A stretch of 64,000 nt of DNA, taken from Sphingomonas sp. ERG5 (lineage in GTDB: Bacteria; Pseudomonadota; Alphaproteobacteria; Sphingomonadales; Sphingomonadaceae). The notes under the pieces are model-generated. The model had not been told where the DNA came from, ran no database searches, and saw only the letters and a program-made list of their open reading frames with translations. Positions within the stretch are counted from its first letter, which is position 1. Each line of letters begins with the position of its first letter. This document shows, in pieces, positions 32,964 to 42,241 of this stretch. Where the stretch lies: NCBI RefSeq assembly GCF_000803065.1, contig NZ_JSXI01000029.1, positions 248,001 to 312,000 of the forward strand, written 5' to 3'. Both the position numbers and the translations under genes were made by a program.

Positions 32964-33554
32964 GCGGGTCTCGCCATGTCCTGTGGTGGGTGACGCCTGA
33001 GTTGCCGCCTGCCTGCGGATGTGGATTCAACCTGGCGATCGATCGTGAAAGAGTGGCGACGGACGGGAAACCCTCCGGCTTCCCGCCCCCGCTCTTTCGC
33101 ATCATGAAGATCGAACCATCGTGCGTCGGCACTGGCCCGCGCGGCACGGCGTGGACGTACGCCTCACCCGTAAAATGCTGGACCTTCCGCCGCCGCTGTT
33201 CCGGCAAATCCGGCGCGGTTCGGCCCCCCGTTATGGCTCGGGCATATGGCGGGAAAACAGGACGCGCGTGCCGGATCGCCACGCGACGCCGCGCGCTCCG
33301 CCATTTCCCGATATTCGCGCAGCGCTCCCCGCAAAATTCCCGCGCGCTCCATCAAAATTCCCGCAGAAATTCCCGCAGATTCCCGCAGCACGCTCAAAAA
33401 AGCATCTTCCCGCAGCACTTCCCGCCGCTGCGGGAAATCAAGGATGACAGGGCAGCTATTTTCGCTGCGGCACCATGGTTGGGGAAAGGACAGCCGGAAG
33501 CAGGGCGATGTCCAGGTTTCGGATGCGGATCGAGACCGAGGCCTTATCCCCGCC
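32964..33554. other. Non-coding spacer carrying repeat element copy L1
   Basis: About 590 bases between the small secreted protein and the S9 peptidase. Most of it is occupied by a repeat element (33040-33440) that has a diverged second copy at 49950-50275. Several overlapping ORFs exist here, but none has a family match or convincing start. Confidence 0.55.
33040..33440 (-). repeat. Dispersed intergenic element, copy L1
   Basis: Read on the minus strand, a run of at least five CTGCGGGAA(T)-type motifs (33437 down to 33335), starting after a TTTTTT tract, is followed by about 200 bases. It ends with TTCATGATGCGAAAGAGCGG and a segment encoding, in one frame, FMMRKSG followed by VATLSRS. The same order of parts is found in copy L2 near 50 kb, with clear but diverged similarity. 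Not an IS: no transposase and no terminal repeats seen. Confidence 0.6.
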
Positions 33555-35621
33555 TCACGGCACATCCTTCCGCGCCGCCGCCAGCGGATCCGGTTCCCCG
33601 GCGAACGCCGCGCGCAGGAAGCCGAACATGCGGCGGCGCAGATCGATGCCGTGCCACGGCTCCTGGCTGGCCAGCGCGCGGAAATTGCCGCCGGTCTCGC
33701 CATGGCCTTCGCGCGGATAGACCACCAGCGCGACCGGCGCGCCGGTCTGCTTCAGCGCGCGATACATTTCGAGTGACTGGCCAAGCGGGTCGGTGACGTC
33801 CTTGTCGCCCTGCAGCAGCAGGAACGGCGTCTTCGCATTGCCGGCGGTGGACAAGGGGCTCTGACGCCACGCATCGGCGAAGTTGAGCCAGGGCTTGCCG
33901 TAATACCAGCGGTCGTAGAACGTCCCGTCCTCGGTGCCATATTCGCTGAACTGGTTGATCACCGGCGCGCCCGAGACGATCGCCTTGAACCGATCGGTCT
34001 TGCCGACGACGAAGCCGGCCATTTCCCCACCATAGCTGTAACCGATCAGCGCCATGCGGCTGGCATCGATCGGATGCGTCTTCAGCACCGCGTCGACCCC
34101 GGCCATCACGTCGCGGTAATCGGCGCCGCCCATATCGTTCTTGTTCGCGGCGGTGAATTTTGCGCCATAGCCGGTACTGCCGCGGATATTGGGTTGCAGC
34201 ACCGCCCAGCCTTCGGCGACCAGCATCTGGACGAGATTGTCATAGCCGTCCTGGAAACGGCTGGCCGGGCCGCCATGAATGCTGACGACCAGCGGCACCT
34301 TGGCGCCCGCCGCGGCCTTGGGCAGGTACAGCAGACCCTCGATCGTCAGTCCTTCATTCTGCCAGGTGACGAGCTGCGACGGCACTTTCGGCCAGCGTGC
34401 CGGGACCAGCGCGGGAGCGGCAAGCGCGACCGGTTTTGCCTCGAGGGCCGGCAGCAGCATCGCGGTGATCGGCTGGGTCGGCCCGGCGGTGAGGAATGCC
34501 CAGCCCTTGTGCTGCGGGTTGGTGACGAGCGAGAAAGCGACGGGCTGATCGGTGCTGATCCAGCTCACCGCGCCGGTCCGCGTCGACAGCCGCGCCAGGC
34601 GCGAGCGCGTATGCGTGCCGATTTCCAGGATCAGGTCGCCGTCGGGCATTACCTCATAGCTTGATGGGATCTCGCCATCGAACCCGCGCGTCAGGTTGCG
34701 CACCTGCCCGGTGCCGAGGTCCTTGACGATCAGGTCGTTGCAGCGCGGTGGGGCGTCGTCGGCGCACTGGTCGGTATAGACCAGCCGCGTGCGGCCGGGG
34801 AGGAAGGCGACACCCTTTGCTGTGCGCGGCACATCGATCGGCGTGGCGGCCAGCGATGCCGGGTCGATCCGCCGCAAACGGGCATCGGGGCCGGTTTCAT
34901 CCGAATCCGGGTCGGTGGCGACGATCAGGTCGGCGCCGTCGAACGACCAGTCGGCCGAGCTGAACACGCCGTCGACCGGCACCGCGCGCGCCGCGCCGCT
35001 TGCGGCATCGACCAGGTAGAGATGCGTGCGATGATCGGGAATGCCATGGGCATAACCATCATCCTTGCGCTCGCGCCGCGCCTTCACCTCAGCCGTTTCG
35101 GGGTCATCGGCCCATAGCGCGATGGTTCGGCCATCGGGCGACAGGGTGTAGCCCGAGACGGCCAGCGCATCCTTCATCACCTCGCCGCCCCAGCGCGCGG
35201 TCAGGGCCGTGCCGGCCTTGCCGAGCTTGTACTGCTCGGGCTCGCCGCCGGCGGGGGGCAGGCGATAAAGCGAGCGGGTGCCGCCTTGCGTCGCGAGGAA
35301 CAGGATCGATCCGTCGGGTGCGAAGCTGCCACTGGTTTCGCCGCGCTCGCCGGTGCGGAAGGTCAATTGGCGCGGTACCGCGCCGGGTGCGAGCAGCCAC
35401 AGATGCGGCAAGCCGCCATTCGCGGTGGTCTCGGTAATGCCGGCGAGCACGCTCCGCCCATCCGGCGCCAGCGCGATCCCGCGCATCGCCCGCACGCCAG
35501 TCCGCACTTCCTCATTCATCGGGAAGGGCGGCGGATCGGCGGCGGCGACCGGCCAGGCGGTGGCGCCCGCCAGGATCAACAGCGCACTTGCCCGTGTTAT
35601 CGCCCGCATCATGATCGCCAT
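33555..35621 (-). CDS. S9 family prolyl oligopeptidase/acylaminoacyl peptidase, exported
   Basis: A 688-residue serine peptidase. It has a signal peptide (ASALLILAGATAWPVAA), a WD40/beta-propeller domain (about 40-420, several SPDGR/APDGS-type blades) and a C-terminal alpha/beta hydrolase. The hydrolase has the oxyanion motif VSIHGGPASR, nucleophile GYSYGGE, Asp in LLLQGDKDVTDP and His in PREGHGETG. It is a periplasmic or secreted peptidase that cuts short peptides after Pro or removes acyl-amino acids. The start at 35621 has GGAG 7 bases upstream. It diverges from toxin A; no functional link is apparent. Confidence 0.9.
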   Translation of the reverse strand: MAIMMRAITRASALLILAGATAWPVAAADPPPFPMNEEVRTGVRAMRGIALAPDGRSVLAGITETTANGGLPHLWLLAPGAVPRQLTFRTGERGETSGSFAPDGSILFLATQGGTRSLYRLPPAGGEPEQYKLGKAGTALTARWGGEVMKDALAVSGYTLSPDGRTIALWADDPETAEVKARRERKDDGYAHGIPDHRTHLYLVDAASGAARAVPVDGVFSSADWSFDGADLIVATDPDSDETGPDARLRRIDPASLAATPIDVPRTAKGVAFLPGRTRLVYTDQCADDAPPRCNDLIVKDLGTGQVRNLTRGFDGEIPSSYEVMPDGDLILEIGTHTRSRLARLSTRTGAVSWISTDQPVAFSLVTNPQHKGWAFLTAGPTQPITAMLLPALEAKPVALAAPALVPARWPKVPSQLVTWQNEGLTIEGLLYLPKAAAGAKVPLVVSIHGGPASRFQDGYDNLVQMLVAEGWAVLQPNIRGSTGYGAKFTAANKNDMGGADYRDVMAGVDAVLKTHPIDASRMALIGYSYGGEMAGFVVGKTDRFKAIVSGAPVINQFSEYGTEDGTFYDRWYYGKPWLNFADAWRQSPLSTAGNAKTPFLLLQGDKDVTDPLGQSLEMYRALKQTGAPVALVVYPREGHGETGGNFRALASQEPWHGIDLRRRMFGFLRAAFAGEPDPLAAARKDVP

Positions 35622-35817
35622 CCCCGCACTCCCCACTTTGCGGCGATATCGGACGAATTGGGGGCGCAAGTAAACCGCCGCCAAAGCCTTAAATCACTGT
35701 CCGTCCGATTCAACATTTTCGCCGGACGGCTATCGCCCGCCCATGATAGCCTTGCCACGCCATGGGACGAGCCGATCGGCAACGCCCCGCGTGCGTGTCG
35801 CGCGACGGGAGACGCTG

Positions 35818-37221
35818 GTGCACTTGCCATTCGAACACGATATTTCCGCCGATCCGGCGCTTGATTCCGCGCCGATCGAAGAGGCCGCCGGGCCGGTCGA
35901 TCCTCCAATATCGGCCGTTCCGGACGAGCAGGTCGGCACCCCCACCGTGCCGGGTGTCGATGTCGCCGCCGCGCAGCGTCGCGTCAGAATGCAACTTTAC
36001 TCGCGGATGATGACCGATCTGGAAGTGCTGACCGGCGGCAAGCGCATGGCGACCGATGCGGAAATCGACGAGGCGCTGGTTCGCGCGGCGCGGGCGCAGG
36101 GGTTAATCGTTCCGCGGCGCCCCGACCAGCGATCGGCGGGCGCGATGCCGGACGAGGTCCGGCAGCCTCCGGTTGCGGCAATCTTGCCTATCGGCAGCGG
36201 ATTGGATTGGGGGCGCTCGCCGTTCCGGCCGGGGGCTGCAATGCCTGACATGCGGGCAAGCCTTCCTGACGATGCGGATGGCATGATGAAGTCCTTCCGC
36301 ATGGACGACAGCGCGGTCGTCGCGGACCAGACAGCGCCGCCACCGGCGAGCCTTGGCGAGGCCGGCTCTACGCCGGCAGTCGCGCCCCAAGGCAAGCCGG
36401 GCAAACCCAAACCGGCGAAGAAGATCAAGGCGGTCTATCCATCAAGCCTGTCCGTGAACATTCCTCTCGCGGAGTTTCTGCAAACAGGTGCTGCCCGATG
36501 GGGCGATCTGGAGGCGCCCGAGCCGAGCAAGAGACCCAAGCCGACCGAAGAACAAAAAGCCGCGACCGAAGCGGAAAAGAGGCAACTGGAAACTACATTT
36601 CAGGCGCAGCAAGAAGCCTATCGGCGGGAAAAGCAGAACGCGAGGCGGGAGGGCAGGCCGTTGCCGCCAAAGCCGGTCAAGCCCAGGCCGGCCCCCAGCG
36701 GCAAAGATCCGGCTACATTCTCCGACGGTGATCTGGAAGAGGTACGCCGTCGGGAGCAGACGAAGCCGAAATCGGTGGCATATGACGCGCCGGATCCCAG
36801 AGTTGCCGCGTTCGTCCTGTCGATTGCCGCCGCGACCGCCAACGCCAAGGTGCATGGCACTCAGGACGTTGAAAAGACGATGGTCGTCGGGCCGGATGCG
36901 TCGGGCGTCCTTGTCGTCAAATGGATCGCGCTGGTCGGCAGGGCTGGCGGCAGGATGCCGCCAAGCGGGCCGGGCGATACGATGATCCATGTTCATTACG
37001 ACAATCGCAAGCAGCCCCCGCACGAATCGGATTCCTCCGCCGCGCGAGCCGGGCGGGTGAGCTATGTCATCGGCCGGGATGGCCGCAATGTCTGGGAAGT
37101 TCGGCGCGAGGGCGACGCGGTCAAAGTCGGCCTGATCACGGCGAAGGGTTATGGGCCGTTCGAGGACTTCCAGCCGGAACCGGATGACTACACATATTAT
37201 AATACTCGTCGGTACCCGTAA
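35818..37221 (+). CDS. Polymorphic toxin A: shared N-terminal marker block plus JAB/DUF4329-like C-terminus
   Basis: A 467-residue protein. The GTG start at 35818 is chosen because GGGAGA is 5 bases upstream and the resulting N-terminus (HLPFEHDISADP) aligns with toxin C (SRIFEDRVADPS). Residues 1-55 are an acidic, Pro-rich arm, and 57-96 are the helical block shared with toxins B and C (MQLYSRMMTDLEVLT..TDAEIDEALVRAARAQGL). A Pro/Lys linker and a coiled coil (about 240-310) follow. The last ~120 residues have DTMIHVHYDN, HESDSSAARAG and VSYVIGRDGRNVWEV, resembling the DUF4329/JAB-like toxin fold with a possible HxH..SD metal site. Next gene: probable immunity. Family placement of the tip is tentative. 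Confidence 0.65.
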   Translation: MHLPFEHDISADPALDSAPIEEAAGPVDPPISAVPDEQVGTPTVPGVDVAAAQRRVRMQLYSRMMTDLEVLTGGKRMATDAEIDEALVRAARAQGLIVPRRPDQRSAGAMPDEVRQPPVAAILPIGSGLDWGRSPFRPGAAMPDMRASLPDDADGMMKSFRMDDSAVVADQTAPPPASLGEAGSTPAVAPQGKPGKPKPAKKIKAVYPSSLSVNIPLAEFLQTGAARWGDLEAPEPSKRPKPTEEQKAATEAEKRQLETTFQAQQEAYRREKQNARREGRPLPPKPVKPRPAPSGKDPATFSDGDLEEVRRREQTKPKSVAYDAPDPRVAAFVLSIAAATANAKVHGTQDVEKTMVVGPDASGVLVVKWIALVGRAGGRMPPSGPGDTMIHVHYDNRKQPPHESDSSAARAGRVSYVIGRDGRNVWEVRREGDAVKVGLITAKGYGPFEDFQPEPDDYTYYNTRRYP

Positions 37222-37337
37222 GATGAACCGATTCATCGTAGAGGCGTCGGCGTCGGGCGACGGCGACATTGGTTCGAGAAATGGTTGATCTGAACAAATG
37301 TAGAACATATGCTCGGTAAAACTGACCCGAGGAAGCC

Positions 37338-38198
37338 ATGATCGGATTCGCGCTGCTCGCTAGCCTAGCCCTGATGTCACAGGCCGCGGCGCCGACCGAG
37401 CCCGCGAGTGGCGAGACACCGGTCGCCGCGGAGAAAAGCCACGTCGTGCTGCTCAAGGCGAAGATCGTGGCGCTGAGCGATTCCCCCACTCCAAAACCGG
37501 AAGACGCGGACGCCGACGAAAAGCCCGACAGCCCTTTCCTCTTCCACGCCAATGCCACGATCGATGTGCAGAAGGTGTTATGGGGCAGCTTCGAGCCGAC
37601 GAAAACAACCGTCCGGCTGGAAATGATGTATCGGCCGCGCGGCAGTGCGCGAAATATCTATTTGCTCGCCTGGAAAAACGCGGATGGATCGCTGGATCCC
37701 ACGGAGTGGCATGAGCAGAAAGAAGGGTTTTGCCTCACCGGGAAAGATGCGGAAGTCTACGCCATACCAAAAGAGCATCTGGCACGCCTGGTTGCCGCGG
37801 GTGATGTCGCCTGTTCCAGTGACTATGTTCTGCTCAAGGCGAAGATCCTGCAGTATGGCAAGTCTTATATCGATGACAACAAGGTCCTCGATTCGGGTGA
37901 GACCGAGATTGCGTGGTATTCGCACATCGTTACCACGATCAAGGTGCAGCAAGTCCTTTGGGGGCATTTCGGCCCCAAGACCACGAAGATCATACTGACG
38001 ACACATTCGCGACCGAGCCGGCGGGGACTTTACATCTATGTGCTCGCCTCCAAGGATCTGGATGGTTGGCTGGATGTCTCTGATTGGAGCGCGCAGGATA
38101 ATAAGCTCTGCCTCGATGAGGAGGATGCGGAAACCTACAAAATGCCCAAAAAGGATTTGGCGCGCCTGATTGCTGCGGGACATATCCGGTGCCGGTAA
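37338..38198 (+). CDS. Probable periplasmic immunity protein A (duplicated domain)
   Basis: A 286-residue protein with a signal peptide (FALLASLALMSQAAA) and two copies of a ~120-residue domain (about 35-159 and 162-285). Each copy runs from a VLLKAKI strand through VLWG.F and Y.LA.K..DG.LD, to CL...DAE.Y..PK..LARL.AAG...C. No family recognised. It follows toxin A after 116 bases. A secreted, internally duplicated binder next to a toxin-like protein suggests periplasmic immunity. It could instead be an unrelated secreted protein. Confidence 0.6.
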   Translation: MIGFALLASLALMSQAAAPTEPASGETPVAAEKSHVVLLKAKIVALSDSPTPKPEDADADEKPDSPFLFHANATIDVQKVLWGSFEPTKTTVRLEMMYRPRGSARNIYLLAWKNADGSLDPTEWHEQKEGFCLTGKDAEVYAIPKEHLARLVAAGDVACSSDYVLLKAKILQYGKSYIDDNKVLDSGETEIAWYSHIVTTIKVQQVLWGHFGPKTTKIILTTHSRPSRRGLYIYVLASKDLDGWLDVSDWSAQDNKLCLDEEDAETYKMPKKDLARLIAAGHIRCR

Positions 38199-38269
38199 AG
38201 GTGATGGTTGGTTTCCGAGGCCTCCGGCTGGCGGCATGCGATGAGCGGCGCGGTTGCGCTTGACCCGAG

Positions 38270-39811
38270 CTACCGGACGGCCCGCCGCACCTCCATGCAC
38301 CGGACCAGATCGGCGACCAGTTTGGCCGCGTCCGGTTCGTTCAGATCATGGATGTCCGGGCCATCGAACAGGCTGGCCCCCGCCGTATCGATCAGCACGC
38401 TGGCCAGGCCGAGCTGACGCTGGAGCCAGCCGCGGCTCAGCGTGATCGACTGGATGCGCGCGATCGGCACGACCCAGGTCGTGCGCCCGACAACGCCGCG
38501 CTGCACCTGCAGCAGGTCGCCATCCAGCGCGTAACGATGATATTTCCGCCGCAGCAACGTAAGGGCCAGCAGCGGCAAAAGCAGCGGCAAGGCGAACAGC
38601 GCCTCCACCCGCCACAATGCCGCCGCGGCGATGACCAGAGCGGGCAGGGCGATGCCGCGCAGCAGCGCGCGCCAGACATGCCGGCGCGATACGGGCGCCA
38701 TGTCAGCCGGATCGACTCGCCTCAACCGCAACGCCTCGAGCAACCAGTCTATCTCTACTGGCCGGGCGAGGGGGGCTAGATCCTGGCGGCCGTCCGTGCC
38801 GTCTCCGCTGAGCAACTGTCCGCGCAATCGCTGCCAGCCGAGCCGGCGCCGGACCGGTCCCGTATCGATCGCGGCGAGTTGAACCCGCGGCAGCGCGATC
38901 ACCGCTTCGCTGCGGGTCAACAGTCCGCGCACCCGGCGCATGCGCCCGGCATCGGCACCATCGCCGGACAGCACGAAGCCATAGTCGCGCATGGCCGTCC
39001 GGACCACGCCCGCCACCACGCCGAGCACCAGCACTATTGCCGCACCCATCGTGATGGTCATCGCCCAGGCGCCGATCGAATCCGGGTGGATCATGCCATC
39101 GCCGGTGGTGATCACGCGCCACACCATATCCTCGTCGATGCCGAGCGTCGAACGAAGCAGTGGACGGAGAAATTGTAGCGCACCCAGCCCGACCGCGATC
39201 CACACCAGCGAGAAGTTGAACAAGCCCGAGAGCAGCACGCGCCCGGTGGTCATCGCGAACAGCACTGACGCGTCCGGGACCGGGGCAGGATCGATCTGTT
39301 GTCCGACCTGAGGCGACGTATTTTCCGGCACAGACGCGCTTGCGCGCTGCCGGCGCAACACGGCGCGCAGCCGCTCCGCCTCGGTTATCGAGACGCTGTC
39401 GAGCTTGCCTTCGTCCTGTCCTGCGCCGCCGGTCTCCAGCGTCAGCGTGGCCAGCCCGAACAGCCGCTGCAGCGGGCGCTGTTCGATCCCGACATCCGCC
39501 ATGCGTTCATAGGGAATGGTGCGACGGTTGCGGCTGAGCACACCGCTCTCGATCACGACGGCGTCATCGGTCAGGGCATAGGTGAAGCGCCGCCACGCGA
39601 TCCAACGCAGCGCCGCCGCGCCCAGGAAAGCGGCGGCGGCAATCGCGAGTACCACCACCAGCTTCATGCTCGACGTCACGGCCAGTATCGCCGGCAGACC
39701 GAGCAGCGTCGATGGTGCTCCCCTGATGATGGCGATCAGCATGGTGGCCGGGTGGAGCCGCTTCGGCGTCCCGTCGATCCCCACCTCGTTCAACCCCGCT
39801 TCGTTCACCAC
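38270..39811 (-). CDS. Bacterial PH-domain membrane protein, YdbT-like
   Basis: A 513-residue inner membrane protein with repeated bPH_2 (PF03703) domains alternating with TM pairs. The clearest PH segments are RFTYALTDDAVVIESGVLSR, then YERMADVGIEQRPLQRLFGL, and near the C-terminus LQVQRGVVGRTTWVVPIARI. The start is GTG 39811, overlapping the end of the neighbouring YdbS-like gene by 7 bases. The pair matches the ydbS-ydbT operon, whose products affect membrane or antibiotic stress tolerance in some bacteria. The biochemical role is unclear. Confidence 0.85.
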   Translation of the reverse strand: MVNEAGLNEVGIDGTPKRLHPATMLIAIIRGAPSTLLGLPAILAVTSSMKLVVVLAIAAAAFLGAAALRWIAWRRFTYALTDDAVVIESGVLSRNRRTIPYERMADVGIEQRPLQRLFGLATLTLETGGAGQDEGKLDSVSITEAERLRAVLRRQRASASVPENTSPQVGQQIDPAPVPDASVLFAMTTGRVLLSGLFNFSLVWIAVGLGALQFLRPLLRSTLGIDEDMVWRVITTGDGMIHPDSIGAWAMTITMGAAIVLVLGVVAGVVRTAMRDYGFVLSGDGADAGRMRRVRGLLTRSEAVIALPRVQLAAIDTGPVRRRLGWQRLRGQLLSGDGTDGRQDLAPLARPVEIDWLLEALRLRRVDPADMAPVSRRHVWRALLRGIALPALVIAAAALWRVEALFALPLLLPLLALTLLRRKYHRYALDGDLLQVQRGVVGRTTWVVPIARIQSITLSRGWLQRQLGLASVLIDTAGASLFDGPDIHDLNEPDAAKLVADLVRCMEVRRAVR

Positions 39812-40281
39812 TTCTCGGCCTTGATATGTGCGCGAATGGTATCGCGCAGGCGTTCGGCGGTCGCGCGCGTCACGCCCGGCAGCGTGACGGTCGCATGTGC
39901 GGTGCCCGCGGTATGGAGGACGAGGCGCGCGACGCCGAGCGCGCGTTCCAGCGGCCCCTGTGCCACGTCGATATGCTGGACCCGGGTGAGCGGCACGACG
40001 GTATAGGCCGTGGTCCAGACGCCGTATGCGATGTGCAACTCATCCTCTTCCAGCGCCCAGCCCCAGGCCGCCCAGCGCCGCCGCGGCGCGACCAGGAGTG
40101 ACCAGGCGGCGATCAGCGCAGGGACGAGCATGAAGGGCCAGGCGGGCCAGTCGAGCTCGCTCCGCGCGGCAAGGCCCGCACCCACGCCGCCGGCCGCAAG
40201 CGCCAGCGACGGGACAAGTGCCCCGACATGCATGACGATACGCTGGCCGGTTTCGAGCGGAGAGAGGGAGGCATGATTCAT
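39805..40281 (-). CDS. Bacterial PH-domain membrane protein, YdbS-like
   Basis: A 158-residue protein with two TM helices (about 18-65) followed by one bPH_2 domain (WALEEDELHIAYGVWTTAYTVVPLTRVQHIDVAQGPLER). Translationally coupled to the YdbT-like gene by a 7-base overlap. It anchors in the inner membrane with the PH fold in the cytoplasm. Partner of the longer protein downstream. Confidence 0.85.
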   Translation of the reverse strand: MNHASLSPLETGQRIVMHVGALVPSLALAAGGVGAGLAARSELDWPAWPFMLVPALIAAWSLLVAPRRRWAAWGWALEEDELHIAYGVWTTAYTVVPLTRVQHIDVAQGPLERALGVARLVLHTAGTAHATVTLPGVTRATAERLRDTIRAHIKAEKW

Positions 40282-40516
40282 CGCGGATCCGCTCTTATTG
40301 CAGCGACACGCGAAGGCCGTCGGCCATCGCGGCAGCTGAATGGACTGGCCTGCTCGTCACGGTGTCCAAGGGAGCCGTCAGGGTCAAGTCCGAAGCGCAT
40401 GAGGTGCGAGGATTGCAGGTGCATTGCGAACACCGCCCGATCGATCGCGCGGAAGAGGGGGTAGGTCCGTAGTCGAAAGGTCAGCGGGGCGTCGCCGCAA
40501 CGACGCCCCGCGGCCC

Positions 40517-41143
40517 TTACGCCGCTTGCACGGCGTCGGCGGGCGCGTCCTTGGCGCATGCTGCGGCATGCGCCGGGCGGTCGGCGATGCGCGCGAGATA
40601 GGCGTCGAGCGCTGCATTCTCCGGCAGCACTTCGCGACCCCAGCCGATCGTCGCGCCGATCATCACATCGACTGCGGTGAAACGATCGCCCATCAAATAC
40701 GGACCGGCCGCCAGAGCCTGGTCGATCCGCCGCATCACCGCGACGAGCGAGTCAGCGGTGCGCGGATTCTCCAGCGCGTTGGGGACGAATTTGAGCATCG
40801 CGACCAGCGGTTCGAACTCGCTGGCGTTCCAGGCGAGCCAGGCGAGGAAAGCGCCGCGATCGGCGGTGCCGACCGGTGCGCCGATCCCGGCGGCGGGATG
40901 GAGATCGGTGAGATGGATGGCGATTGCGATCCCCTCGGTCACCAGCGCGCCGTTATCGACAATCGCCGGCACCTTGCCGTCGGGATGGGCATTGCCCGCT
41001 GCGCGCGAACCGGCGCCGCCATCGCCCGGGCCGCCGCCATAAACAATCGGCACGTAACGCGTCTCATAAGGTACACCGAGTTCCTCGATCAGCCACATGG
41101 TGCGGCCCGAACGGCTTTGCGGAGCGTGGTAGAATGTCATCAT
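40517..41143 (-). CDS. Glutathione S-transferase family protein
   Basis: A 208-residue GST. N-terminal thioredoxin-like domain: MMTFYHAPQSRSGRTMWLIEEL, with HPDGKVPAIVDNGALVTEG holding the cis-Pro and glutamyl-binding site. The helical C-domain has the N-cap box FTAVDVMIGATIGW. The residue at the Ser/Cys/Tyr position is in APQSRSG. The start at 41143 is chosen for GGAGGA 7 bases upstream. Divergent from a WYL-domain regulator with a palindrome between them, so it is probably that regulator's target. Confidence 0.85.
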   Translation of the reverse strand: MMTFYHAPQSRSGRTMWLIEELGVPYETRYVPIVYGGGPGDGGAGSRAAGNAHPDGKVPAIVDNGALVTEGIAIAIHLTDLHPAAGIGAPVGTADRGAFLAWLAWNASEFEPLVAMLKFVPNALENPRTADSLVAVMRRIDQALAAGPYLMGDRFTAVDVMIGATIGWGREVLPENAALDAYLARIADRPAHAAACAKDAPADAVQAA

Positions 41144-41214
41144 GATCAAATCCTCCATGGCGCCGGCGGGGTGCCGGTGCGGTGAAACTTGACTAGCGAC
41201 AGGCTGCTGCCACC

Positions 41215-41227
41215 ATGCTGTCAGCAT
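41215..41227. promoter_or_regulatory. Palindrome in the GST/WYL regulator promoter
   Basis: ATGCTGTCAGCAT is a 13-bp palindrome with one central base, in the 105-base gap between divergent starts. It is a candidate operator of the WYL regulator. Confidence 0.5.
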
Positions 41228-41248
41228 CCTGCCATTATGCGGATTTTC

Positions 41249-41971
41249 ATGAGACGCGCAGACCGCCTTTTCCAGATCATCCAGGTGTTGCGGCGAACCC
41301 GCCACCCGATCACCGCCGACGCTATCGCGCTTGAGCTCGAGACGTCGAAGCGCACAATCTATCGCGATATCGCGACACTGATGGGACAGCGTGTGCCGAT
41401 CCGCGGCGAGGCGGGGGTCGGCTATGTGCTCGATGGCGGGTTCGACATGCCGCCTCTGATGCTGACATCGGACGAGCTGGAGGCGGCAGTGCTTGGTGCG
41501 CAATGGGTGCGCACGCAAGGCGACCGCGCGCTGTCCAAGGCGGCCGACGATCTGATCGCCAAGCTCGCCGCGACAGTGCCGGAGGCGCTGCGCTCGCTGC
41601 TGCTCGAACCGGTCGTCGGCACGCCGCCGCGCTGGCGCACCGCGCCGCCCGAGAGCGTCGATGTCGGGCAGTTGCGGCTATGGTGCCGGCGCGGCAACAA
41701 GCTGGCTCTGGTCTATGCCGATAACGAGGGCCGCGGTTCGACCCGCACGATCTGGCCGTTTCTGGTCGGCTATCGCGACGCGGTGCGGGTAGTGATGGCA
41801 TGGTGCGAGCTGCGCGAGGATTTCCGCACCTTCCGGCTCGACCGGGTGCAGGAAGCGGTGTTTCTGGAGGAACGCTATCGCGAACGCCCCGCCGTGCTGC
41901 GCGCGCGCTGGATGAAGCTTATGAAGGTGCGTTATCAGGAGGTGATGGCCGCGCGGGGTGAGGTGGCTTAG
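41249..41971 (+). CDS. HTH/WYL-domain transcriptional regulator (YafY-like)
   Basis: A 240-residue regulator. The N-terminal DeoR-type HTH reads RADRLFQIIQVLRRTRHPITADAIA, then LELETSKRTIYRDIATLMGQ. The C-terminal WYL domain (about 130-215) has a Sm-like fold (LRLWCRRGNKLALVYADNEG, IWPFLVGYRDAVRVVMAWCELREDFRTFRLDRV); the WYL triad itself is diverged. WYL domains sense nucleotides or small ligands. The start is set at 41249 (MRRADRLF), the usual family start; ATG 41237 is possible. Likely regulates the divergent GST. Confidence 0.85.
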   Translation: MRRADRLFQIIQVLRRTRHPITADAIALELETSKRTIYRDIATLMGQRVPIRGEAGVGYVLDGGFDMPPLMLTSDELEAAVLGAQWVRTQGDRALSKAADDLIAKLAATVPEALRSLLLEPVVGTPPRWRTAPPESVDVGQLRLWCRRGNKLALVYADNEGRGSTRTIWPFLVGYRDAVRVVMAWCELREDFRTFRLDRVQEAVFLEERYRERPAVLRARWMKLMKVRYQEVMAARGEVA

Positions 41972-42241
41972 CGCGGTGTTTGGCGGCAGCGCCGACGAGA
42001 CGAGGGTTCAGCCAGCGCTTGTGAGAACGGGTCGCCTGTCCAGCCCGGAACGTTTCCCGATGAGGGCCGGGACTGTTTCCGCTTGTTTCTTAACAGGATC
42101 CCGGCCTGTGCAGAGGAAGCATCCTTTGCAACACACGCAACCATCATTGTACGAATATTCGAACAGCCTGTGCCGATTCGGCCCAGTTATCGCACGACGT
42201 CTCGCTGTCTATATCGCCGCTCAGCACTCAGGAGACAGTAG

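Noticed and set aside
33327..33440. Possible CRISPR-like array of CTGCGGGAA motifs
   Set aside because: Units are only about 10 bases, spacing is irregular and short, and no cas gene is near. Treated as part of a dispersed element instead.
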